A DNA stretch of 64,000 nucleotides from Saccharina japonica (Eukaryota > Sar > Phaeophyceae > Laminariales > Laminariaceae), in the NCBI GenBank assembly GCA_008828725.1, contig MEHQ01000944.1, forward strand, positions 58,866 to 122,865, written 5' to 3'. The notes below the pieces were generated by a model. The model was given only the letters and a program-made list of their open reading frames with translations, made no database searches and had not been told where the DNA came from. Below, one piece after another: positions 24,301 to 36,300 of this stretch; within the stretch, counting starts at the first letter, position 1; the number at the start of each line of letters is the position of its first letter. The position numbers were made by a program, and so were the translations under genes.

Positions 24301-27300
24301 ACTTTGTTTTTATGATTAAAGGTTGAAACACGTCGTTCAGTTCAATCACGCACCACCAACACTCGTAAACAGACTGAACTAAAAACCGGGGCTGTTATCC
24401 GGGTATTCCCTGGACACCCCCAGAGATGTTCCATACGGATCCATGTGCCCCATGTATAACGTTTTTTAATTTATTTTAGACGCTATTGTTTATTAGTGTC
24501 TGCGTATCATGAAATGTCCCACGACACCTTCAACAATAATCGCGATGGTTCATTCATGTTCCGTGACTTCACGTGGTGGGTGCTTATAAAAGCTCCGTGA
24601 ATTGTCGTGGTGGATACTTCCCGTGGGAATATTTCCCGTGGTGGCCGGTTCCCGTACAAAAAATCACTTGAGTTCCCGTGGTGGCTAGTTCATACGGGAA
24701 GGGTTCCTATGAAGGCCAGTTCCCGTCCAAAACTAAACGTGAATTCCCGTGGTGGCTCAATCCCCCAGGAAAAGCCCCCAAGATAAAATACCGTACACGA
24801 GGAAGGCCATGGAAATCACCCCGAGGGGAGCAGCATCTCCTTGCCTTATAGTACAGAACTTCCCTTTTGTTCAAGCTATCGGCGGGGCAAATTGCATTTG
24901 GTGTATACGTGTCCTCATTTTGGGCTGTTCACTAGTTTATTGCGTGATTTTCCATGGAAAACACAGGCTTTGCTCAAGTAGTTACCTCTGTATTTCGGGT
25001 ATCATTCCGACCCTCATGACTCGCTTCTCAAGTTACAATGCTCTGACCTCGTCCATGGAGGCAGTGTCGGGAGGCGTGGATCATGGGGTAACCTTTGTGA
25101 GTAAGTCGCCGGATGGATTGGACGCTTTTTGCATTACGAAAAGTCCTTCTGGCTCAACTTTCTCAGCAGCTAAAATGTTCGTCATTCAGGAGCTTCTGTT
25201 TGATATCTACACTCTGCTGTGGCCGCGTAACAAGCTACGGAGAGTCAAACTAGTGACCCAGGTAGGTTTGCGTCCAAACGCTTGGCGTTCTCGTCGAAAA
25301 CCTTTGAGTTGAACAACATCATCAGCAGCCTGAGACAAATCCAGTGTTCAAATTTGTTTTTGGGTACCAGAGGTATGGGGAGCCATTTGTTTAGCACGAG
25401 GCACGTTTCGTGATGCTGAAGGCGTTGGGACGATCCGGCGACTGACACAAAACAGTTGCCCGTGACCTACACCCTCTACAATTGCCTCTACAGGGTAATT
25501 CTGAGCATTATAACTGGAAAAATATCGTTTCTAGTAGGGGGCCATGAAAGGTATAAGAAATCCATACATAGTATCCCAACTAAAAATAAAACCAAACGAA
25601 CGTTTTGTTTATTATTGAATGCCTGCAAAGGAACCCCTTGTTAGACAACGACATTTTGAAGTGTTAAATAGTGATACGTGGACGCATTCAGCTAAGACCG
25701 CCGGACACGATCACGACTGCCCCCTCCCTGCGTCCAGAAGTTGTTAATGTTTTCCAGCTGTTGAGAGAAATCCCACTGCTGTAGGGGTTACAGGTTTTGG
25801 CCAAATAGTTTCCAGCCGAGCAACTACCACCGTGTATGTATATTTCGGTCGACATATTTCGCTAAGGACAAGCGCATAGGAACGTTCGTTGGGGTACGCG
25901 ATCACACGTCTTCAAAGTATCACACGTCTTCAAAGTCGTGTTCCAGGTAAAATAGTTACCTTCTTATTTCAGGAGCTCATAAACTAGAGCTCCCCTTTCC
26001 CTGCGTCCGGGAATAGTTTTCTACTTCGGCGCAGTTGAGGAGGTCCGGTCTCAGGCCGATCGCCCGAGTACGTGGCCTTGATGTTATTGTTGCACTGACT
26101 GGCGCTACGGCAGGAGGGTGGTTTGTTTTTGGGTCCTCGGTTTTCCCCGCGCTTCGAGCCAATCGTAATCCTAAGCGTTTCTGGGTTTGGCGCTGTTCAC
26201 TGGTATGGGATGCTTTTGTTATTTTGCGCCAACCTATTTGTTTTGATGAATATGTTTTGAAGTGAGGTACATCGCGTACAATGCGGGGCAGTTATTGATG
26301 GGGCCAACCGTAGCGCGAGTCCATTTCCGATCCCCGCCGGGCGAACTATAGACACTACTGACATGAACATGAAATTTGTGTTATCACAGGGGACCACAGT
26401 ATCTATGGACGAACCGTTGTAAAACAAGCAAAAAAACAGTGTTTTGTTTTTTTTGTGTCGTAGCCTATTTACTTGGTACCCCGTAACATTTGTAGCGCGA
26501 AGCTGACCCCATTGTTTCAGCAATCGCCTCGAGGGAATTCCAGATATATATTTAATGAACTTTCCCTGGTACATGGTTATCGTCGCACGGTCCCGCGTTT
26601 CTGCTGAAATTGTGTAGGTATCTCAACAACAATGGGCTCGAGACACTTCCAGAAGGCATCTTCGACGATCTGGTGGTTCTGAACGATTTGTGAGTATCTT
26701 AACAACATGTTGTCGTAACCTGTTACATTTTCGTCTCGTGTGAGGGTAGCTGTGCCCATTGCAAGCAGTTCATTATGGCATGGGGTGTGGTTGTACAACT
26801 CGGTTATCCGTAGAGTGGTCACTGAACATGCTATTGCTGATTTCGGAAATCGACCGTGGTGATGGTCTTCGCCACTTCACTACGATATTGCGAGTGAGGA
26901 ATGCCCTTCTGGCGATACCCACGTTTCGTGTTCGATATAGCACTTGTGGTGCACCACTATTACTGTATTTCGATACCTGCAACCAATGGTTCGACTTGTG
27001 TTGGGTCGGATCACTCCGTTTGTTTTGCTGTATGCAATGTGCAATCACGCCGAGAGATCGTTGCTCGACACGGTTTTGCGTGCATCCAGTTTGTACCGTG
27101 TCAATTAACAACTCCACGCCGATTCTTCGTTAGGCACTGTGCACGGCCTCGAACGAACGTCAACCTGTGCACCTGGCATTATGAAGACCTCGCGACATCA
27201 CTTAGTTGGAAAAGGGTATTGCCCCTGTTCGAGTGTTATGTGCCCCAAGCTGTCATGCGACAGCGGATTCGTCGTATGTGTTCTTTGTGCCGAGATGCGA

Positions 27301-30300
27301 CATCCGTGCATGCATCGTTGAGGCATTAGCCCGAACGGAAGCATTTTTGAGATGTTCATCCCTTTGTATATATGTTCGCCGGGTTGTACGCTCGTAAATG
27401 CCTTCATAGTGAGAGAGTGATGGTCGTGTTGCTCTCGCGCTAAGGCAATATACATGGATACAGCAGTCTCACGTCTATCTGGTTGTCCGCCAACACTTGC
27501 TGGTGGACGTTCGATGACTCCCCGGCAAGAATAAGGTAGCGACGACATGTCTCGGAAAATTATATGCGGTGCATCCGAGTAGAATGTGTCAGGGGTGATG
27601 ATAATATCTCCGAGCAAGGCTTCTATACGGTAGCGGTGTCGCTTCTTACCGCCCCGTTTCTCAGCATCTCGCGCGAGTGACTACTCTCAGATAAGTCATA
27701 TTATTACTGTTATTCCGTGTTTCGAGATATTACACCGCCATGTAATGTTTGGTAAGGTGAACTAAAGGGTATCTACGTTCGGTAGTTCACTGAGGTGCAG
27801 AAGAACCCTCGCGAATGGCCTCCGTAATCCGTGGTAGATGATTCCTTGTGCGCGTTTCTGTTTCGAGGTATGCAACTTCATGGATGTTTCGTTCGGGGGG
27901 CGTAGGATCTCTCTCGAACATGGTGTCGAGTAGGCGCGCGTAGATATTTTGCCAAAACATACTAAAGACTTGAAACTATACCTACTTCGAATTGTCTGGT
28001 AAAATATAGCACATTTTACAGAACTCTAGAGTATGTTTTGCCCGTTGTTCATATTTTCCGGCCCATGAAATTAACACCCCTCGCGTGAACGAAAACGAGA
28101 GAATAATAGTTCAAGCGACACGTAAGGAGACCAGCAAAGGTTTGAGAAACTACATTTCACGACGGATGCAAAAACATTAAACGTTCGGCCACACCTATTT
28201 TTCATGGGTGATGTACGAAGCCCATTTACCAGACGCGCTCGCGTAAAAACAACACACTCAGCGATGTTCCGTGTTTTTTTCTGCTGTGTTTCAGTTCGAG
28301 TTCACGAAAAGACCTCGTGAAATGTTTCTGGTAGCCTGACTCACACCACACCCTCAGACACAATTAACCCACGCAACATTAAGCGCGTGCTTGGATTTAG
28401 CGGCCTGGAGTTTCTTGTGAGGGGCTGTGGCTTCCTGCACGCGAAAGGTAAACGCTCAGGCGGGGCTTATTGTTGTTTGAGCGTTGGGTTTTGACCAACC
28501 AGGAAGACACTGCTTGCACCGAGCGCGAATCACCGTAATGTGCCGGGCGAGTTGCATGACGGGTGAGCTGCACTACTGCTAAGAACCTCTTGCTGGGCGG
28601 ACTTGCGTATTCACGACAGCCTTTAATATATTGATTAGATTTCTGGTGTGGTCCACTTCCAGAAACAGCAACGGGATTACTATGTATCTGCCTCGTGTGT
28701 ACCTTGCCATATACACACTACTTGATTCCAGCATTCCCGTTCGGCGTAGTCGAGGTTCCCAACCCCTCACAAGAAAGCCGGTCTTGGTGACCACCAGACC
28801 AAAACAAAGCGAAAGGGTACGCTGGTTGTCTAGCTCACGCAGTGATATGATAAGTTTACAGCGTCGTCGCGAACCGACGCCAACCCAACCGACGTCTATG
28901 GAGGATGGGGGACGAATAAGGATCTCCCGTGGCCTCAAGCTTCTTCGACCACAAGGATAAGTGTTATTGACTCACAGAGCCACGCACGCGAGTGGCCTTA
29001 AGGCAGTGTAAAAATGTGGGTGCCCCACGTAGAGCAGCGATCACGCCGAATAATGAAAAATAATTTCGAGCTCCCGCCTTCACGCGGTTTGTCGTGGCGT
29101 CACATCATGTTCCGTCGTATTGAGTCAGGTATCTCCACCAAAACCTGCTTACGACTGTTCCATCAGAAATCTTCGCTGAGTTGGGGTCACTGACATATAT
29201 GTGAGTGAGTTGGTACCAACGCACGTCGCTTGCAGTAAGCTGCGTCCAGAGCAAGCAACTGCTGAAGCTTTACGTCGAGTGTCGATGAACCCTCCGGTTG
29301 TCTTTGAAGTATACGCGGCTGGAGGGGCGGTGTTCCCATTTGGAAAACAACCGCGCTGGAAATACCTGCCGTACCGACTAATATTCGAGTTGCTAACAAC
29401 CGTCGTAGTTATCTCCAGGCTTGGTACCGGAAACTGCAACGTGTACCGGTACACCGCTATTCACCTTGAACCAATGATATCTAGTTACCCGCGGCCAAAG
29501 TAACCAGTGAGTCTGTACACTAGTGTACTGGATCAGAGGTAGTGACCATCGCTCGACGCGAATTATGCGTATACAGTTTCCACGGTATCCGCTGTCCCCC
29601 ATATGGACCGCATCGACGGACAGCAGGTTGTACAAAAATGGTCGCTCGGAGCTTTACGTACGGAGGGGGAGTTTGTTTACATTTTGAATTGTTACGCGTA
29701 GACCGGTCTCCGGAATCGCGGTCCGCTGTTCATAATTTGTTCAACTTCGATGCAAAATTGGCACATCCATTGTTCGGTTGGTCACCGACAAAATGTTGCG
29801 GTAACACTCGTCTGGAGAAAATAATTTGCCCCACATTTATCGAATTGCCGTTGCGGAGCAAACGTTCACCGACGCTATCCTAAACACTACCAGGGTTGCA
29901 TCGATTTTCCGTCGTAGAACGAAACCGTCCACGATCAGTGGTTGGTTTATAGTTAAAGAGGAAATGGTTACCACCCTAGCTCGTTGAGGTAAACAACTTG
30001 CGAGTCTTTATATGGTTGTTCGTGTTGTCGAAGAAGGCGTCACCCGGCTATTACTGATGTACCGTTGCCGAGGAAACGTTTACTAAGGTGAAACTACAGT
30101 AGTGCTAACATGTATTATGCGCAGATACCCCTAACGCCCCTTACGCAAACCTGCTCTTGATTTCTGCCACCGGTTGTGTTGTATACCAGCACTGTCGCGG
30201 ACAACCTGTTGGACAGGTTACCCGCAGACGCTTTCAAGGGTTTATCAGTTCTTACCGGGTTGTGAGTACCTTCGGCGTCACCTTGTTGCTTTCGCTATTC

Positions 30301-33300
30301 CAGAACCAGGACACCGAGTATCTGACTGCTTTTCGGTGCTGCCTGTTTTAGCTGCCTTGTGTTCCTCGACATGTCTGACTCGTGGACTAGAACTGTCTGT
30401 CTACAATAACATACATATATAAATATATGTGTATTCAATTACACCGGTCAATGAAGTGGGTTTGTATAACCCCCGGCGCCCCAGGTGGTAGTTTACTGTG
30501 CAGACGTTACAATCCGTTAGAAAGGATGTTTAAGGGGAGGTTTGTATTAAACATTGGGTACGTGTGGTTTTCATAGTGGCCACACCTCGCATGGACTGAA
30601 ATTGAGGTCGGCGGTTCGAATCCTGCAAGGCGGTATTATATTACTGTGAACATGGACTAGCAGAAAGCACCCGAAATGCCGTGCGTATGAACGCAATTCG
30701 GCGCGAGTCGACGAGTGGAGGAAATGGCGAGTTACTCCCAGGATAAACATGTAGGGGGGAGAAGTGCGCGATATGTGGCATCGCTTCTTAGATGGAGCTG
30801 CACAAGTAGGACACGTGTAGTAGATGAGAGAGGAACAATCGAGCTAAAATGATCCTCAGAGCACCAGTTCTCCCGGTACCCATCATGTTGTCTTGTGTGG
30901 TACTCAGCAATTTCAGACCCCCAGGTTCCCTGAGACCTGGTGGTACTCAGCCATCCTTGTCAGGTCCCCAGGTCCTCCGACAACGTGTGCGACGCAATAT
31001 TTTTCAGGCTCCCAGGTGCTTTGAGGACTGGGGGGCGTCGGGTCTTTCAGCCCCCCGGGTACCCTGAGGGATGGTGGGACCCACTTCGTCCTTGCCCCCG
31101 GTTACCCCTTGAGAACTGGTGATACTAGTCATTTTAGCCCCATTTATCCTAAGGACTGAGTCCTCCTAAAAAAGACTGGTACTGTCGAGTCATTGGTCGA
31201 AGCCCTAGGACTTGTATTGGCAATCTGATGACCTTCGCAAACTAGCAATTCGTTGGCCTGTAGCACTAGCAGGTATGTCCAGCCGCATTGTCTTTGGGCG
31301 AGGTACCTGGAGTAGATGACGGCATTCGCCGTGAGCAGACGATAGGGGCGTCAACAGTTAAAGCTGTTATTGTTTTTACTGTATCTTACTGTCCCAACCA
31401 GCGCTGGTTTGGGTTTGAATACTCTACAATAAGTAGGGAAAAGGGGATAGGCTGTGACAGGTTGATTGCCAAAGGTTTTGGTGTGTTAGCCACGCGGAGA
31501 AGACAGGTCATATAGTTGTGTGATGAACAATCGACAAAGGCGTATGAGCGTTTGCTAAATGGTTTAAGATGTTTTCCAGATCCCGCGTACAGTACGGCAT
31601 ACTCCCTTGAACTATTTCCGCTCGGGAATCGAACTTACATTTGTAATCTCGTTCCCCAGGAGCACCTCTCGGGTGAGAGGGGTGTCGAATGATCTGGCCC
31701 ATGCAATATTAAACTCAAACGTGCTCAAAACCTAGGCGAGACGAGGCGTACAAACAACTGTTGTGCGGTTCTAATATGCAGCCCAAGCCCCGCGCGTAGG
31801 GGATAGCATGTAGGATGACAGGAAATTGAGGCCCGGTTCTTCTCGAAAGGTATGAAAATTGGATTCAGAAATACCAACTTACGAGTTGGAAAGGTAGCAA
31901 CAGCGGACGAAGTCCACACCAGACACGCAATGATTGCCTAGCGGAAACGGTATCCAAGGCCAATGGTTTTGAGAGCTCTGGTAAATTAAAAACCGCATTT
32001 TGGAAGTGGTAGTTGTCAATGAGAACCCAAACAATACATGGTAAAAAAAGTTATTTAAAACACAACGTGGCTGGCGTTGAAACAACTGATCTCGTTCGGC
32101 CTCGACGCCAAATCGATGTGTTTATGTCACGGACTCTAACTTGTGTGCGTTGCCCTCTTCCCTTGTAACGTCGTCAGGAACCTTGAAGGTAATGCCCTGA
32201 CTACACTGCCCGCTGGCCTTTTGGAAAATGTGGGTTCGGGTACTTCACTGGGTTACTTGTGAGTGTCTCTACGCTCTTCTGCCAGCCTGATTAATACTGC
32301 ATTTTAAAGTTTGACGGGCGATATTTAGGTTTGTGCCTTTGCACTGTTTCTATCAACAGCATAAACGCCTGTCGACCTATCATATATCCGAAGGGCCAGT
32401 CACCCGTAGTGTGAAGACATACATCGCACGTCAAAAAGCAAGTGTGGTTAATTCATGTATGATATCCCGCCCTTCATGGATTAACGCAATAACTGTTGGT
32501 GAGAGCCCTACCACACATTCTCGTTGCCGACGTACACCCTTCACAACAGCATGTCAGTGGTCAGCTTGTCCTCCGAACAATGAAGATCAATATCCCCTGC
32601 CTCCCTTCGCTATGTATGCCACCCGTCGTCTTCTCTTTCAGAGGCCTGAGTGGAAACACAGCCCTGCAATGCGTGCCCTCCGTGTGAGTAGTATTGGTGA
32701 TGGGCGTCCCTACGTGTGGTATTCGGCGAACGTGAACGATTCCCGTGCGGCCCATAGTTCGAACGAAGCCTGAAACTGTCGTACAGGCCGGTGTACTTCG
32801 GACATACTCGCGCACGACAGGGACTTTCCGCTTTCCTGCCTACCCCTTTCTGGTGGTTTGCCTGATGCCATAAACATGAGACATGAACCGTCCGTGTCCG
32901 TGTTGAAACCAACATTGCGCTGTGTATCCTACGCTGTGTATGTATGAGCTCGTTATGTGAGCCCCGTTGGTTTTGTCGAGACCAAAGCGACGGAAGGGGA
33001 TCGCGTGTGCAGCGTTTCGCGTTTTGCAGCTAAGAGCCAAGTCTTAACAACAATTCAAGCTTTGTTGTTCGCGATGTGCACCGCCATGCTATCGTTTGTT
33101 GCGATGTACGATTAAAAATCAAATCGTTGAGTGATCCAGGGGGGGCTTGCGCTGAGGCCTATCACCTTCGGTGAGTGTAGACGTCGGGAATTTGTAAACC
33201 GTTCCTTGCAAAGCATCTTTAGGAGTAGGGTGTATCGATCGTTTCATGAAGAAGGGGGACACAATTCGGATGTATTTAACACTCAATTCGATTCAACTGA

Positions 33301-36300
33301 AAGGCAGAAGTACATGTCATCCTTTCGTTTTTGTTCGGTGAAGTCCGTAAATTCATTCAAAGGAGGACTGCATGATTTGTGCAAGTTTGTCATGTATTCA
33401 GATATTATTGATAGGTATATGTGAATAGTATTTGTTGAACTAAGCGCTCTGATTTGTCAGATGTCTAATAGAACAGTAATATAAAAATAATAATATGGCG
33501 GTAGCACTATTTGTCGTAGCGTCTGGATTGACGCGGGCCGTGTGTATCAGAGACGAAACGCAGGTACGGCTAGCTTAGAATTCGCGTCCACACTCGTCCA
33601 CCGTTGTGTTCAACGACAGCAGCTACAACTGAGATGGTCCAGTGTAAAACCAATAACAACCCTTGACCCCCCGCCCTCTACGTACGGTTGCGTGCAACAG
33701 CTTACCCAGTACTCTGGAGTTGCCTTCCACCACGGGCACGTGCGGTAAGTACCGGCGGGGTCCGGGGGCGAAGTATTGATGTCATCCCATACGCGAATAG
33801 TTTTGTCGACAAAGCATTGCAACAGCACATCGATGGCATGTTCGCTTGGGAGTGAGCATGTATAACACCGGTGCCGGTGAGGTTCGGAGGCCGAAGTAGC
33901 TGATACGAGTTCAGAACCTACAAATGAAGTTACTCGATGAGCCCGATAGGTGGCCGATGGCATTACCGCGCGCGGCTGTACGGTCGTATAGTTCTCGCCA
34001 GGAGGTCGTGCAGCAGCGTATAGTTAGCTGTCCTCAACTCGAGTTCGTTGGTGGATAGTGGATGGCAGGCTGTTGCTCTTGTCGTTGTTGTCGTTGCTGG
34101 TGTTTGTCGAACTCAATGATATCCCGTGGTCACGAACAGACTCCAATACGAGGATATTCAGGCAGATCGAAAGACGACCCTGCGCAATGGCAGGCAGTAG
34201 TGGTACAGCAGCAACAAACGAAGCAGCAGCAGTACTGCAGAAAAAACAGCAGAACGTAAGCAATCACAGCCATCAGCCTTAACCTCAACGTTCCACCGCG
34301 TACAGCTGGGCCCTCCGGGTGTTGTGCAGTATTTCTGCTGTGTTGCGTTTCGAAATTAGGGTGGGTAGGTGGGACGCCTTAGAACTGTTAGTGGCATCAA
34401 TTCAACCTACTGCTCGAAATCCCTGCAGAGACGGCCCAGTAAAACGCACTCCAGGCGACCCAGTGCAGTTGATTCCGGCACATTTGAAACGCCAAACTGG
34501 AAGTCTGGCGCTTTCTACTTGACGTAGCATATATGTGATTATGTCAAACTGTTGGGTTTGTGAAAAAGCCCAATAACGGTATGTCCAATAGGTGGACGCA
34601 AACTCGTTAAAAAAACTCGGCTTCATCCATCTCGAAAGGGGGCCCTACCATTTGCCGCCTTCCAAAATAGTACCTGTCAACAGTATTCGCTAGTAATACA
34701 TTATATCCGCGGTTCGTATATATGAAAAATGTGGTTCGATGCAAGACAATGATGATGGGGGAAACCCCGCCCAATATGTCCATGATCGTATATACTGCCT
34801 GTATATGCCCCCTATTGCCCTCTGATTCCTGCTGAACGCGCATCCTCCGAACAGGATGCACGCCAGCCGTTGCGGTTACGTGCGGCGATGGTGAAAACTG
34901 TGCTGCGGGAGACGCCGGCTACACCTGCGTTGTTGTTGCCGGTAAGATACACTTTTAATATTAATAAAGGGACCCTGCTACTACCGCCGAAACATGGTAC
35001 ACGTCAGGACGAGCTGAAAACATCGTTGTCCAAGGGCCGTTTAACAGCGACAAAAACTGAAAGAAGTCCGGTCGGGCGCCAACCTACAACCGGCGTGCCA
35101 TTCAGTTGCCGTGCTTCTTCATGACCCACCAAATTTTGTACCATGTGTATAATGTGTACCAGGTATACAATCCGAGTGTTCCGACACAATTCATACGGAG
35201 TTTGAGGGTTTGCGATTGCTCCTCCCTCGGTTCACAATTTGTTTTTATTTACGTTAGGTTGCCGTACGTTACTGCTCGTGCGAAGTGTGTTTATCACACT
35301 CTGGATATTCTACGAGGTATTTAGTCACGCGGCGCATGTTTCCCCGACACTCGCTGGCTACCGTTGCTTTAATGGCATGGATAGCGATTTCGCCCCAGCC
35401 ACGGTCTCGATAGGTTCTCGGTATATTTACATTTCCCATCGTAGAAACGAAGGCGTCCCTGTATGCGTGCGAGGACAGACCTAGGTCATTGGTGAAGAAG
35501 TGAGTAAACGTCTGTTGCACTCTTGAACCCACACAAGATTAGGGACCGGCGCGTAATATATACACTAACAAGCATTGCTAGCGTCTGCCTACGTACTTTC
35601 CATACTCAGTTGGTGTGATGGCCCGGGCCGGGATGGGATCGTCCATTATGGCTCACCGTCGACTGTCATAAAGAGCATACGTACAGTGTCACAGACCTCG
35701 AGTGTACGCAATACATCGTTGTGAACGGGAGGCACTTTCCCAAGGCACATGGAACGTCCCGAAGAAACACCTTCAGGTTGAATGGATATGTATATGTCCA
35801 GGCTGATCCACAAACAATTGGTTTCTGCACTGAGTGCGCCCCGCATATAAACTCCAATTCATCCAGGTTATTTGGCGTCTACCCCCTCGTACTCGTGCCC
35901 TCGGTGCCCCCGCCGACCGCGCTTTTCAAGCAGCACCTGCAACGCCTATGCTGCAGAGTAACCCACAAACGTAGCAGGGTAGCCCTCTCCCGTGGTGTCT
36001 CACGATCGTTTGGTGTCGTATATTTGTCTCATACGGGCTCATATGTTCGTGGAACAACACGATCGTTTAGTGTCGTGCCTCACGTATAACAGCCGAGATT
36101 CCTATTTGGAAATGTACTTTCCGATGGGAAACAGGACATAGGTTTGTTTCTCGCGAGACGCATTTCCCTCAGACATACTTTGCACTGTAACACGAACCAG
36201 TATGTTGAGACAGCTGTCAATCGCACATTTCTAGAGTTATCGACTGTTCACGAGATCGCTGTGTATTGAGGCGGTATATGCTCTGTTTTGCAGGCCTACT

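Larger units (their letters stand above)
26690..29128 (+). other. Intron 14
   Basis: It contains the tandem-unit homology near 27226-27270, a decayed LRR exon (27323-27407), a second decayed LRR exon (28358-28416) and the left part of the segment duplicated in inverse orientation at 45.7-48.45 kb. Confidence 0.6.
28460..31150 (+). repeat. Segment duplicated in inverse orientation at 45.7-48.45 kb
   Basis: Colinear homology with the reverse complement of 45690-48450 covers LRR exons 12 and 13, their introns, a tRNA-like sequence and a minisatellite. Divergence is moderate with indels. This copy is embedded in the intact gene, so it is probably the source. Confidence 0.8.

Noticed and set aside
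24749..25312. 187-codon open frame on the + strand
   Set aside because: It crosses the TTCCCGTGG repeat zone, shows no recognisable domain and lies in intron 13. The segment YNALTSSMEAVSGGV before a GTGAGT looks vaguely LRR-like but would end in the wrong phase.
31608..31690. Minus-strand B-box-like AGTTCGATTCC
   Set aside because: The arms of a tRNA cannot be drawn and no second copy was seen.
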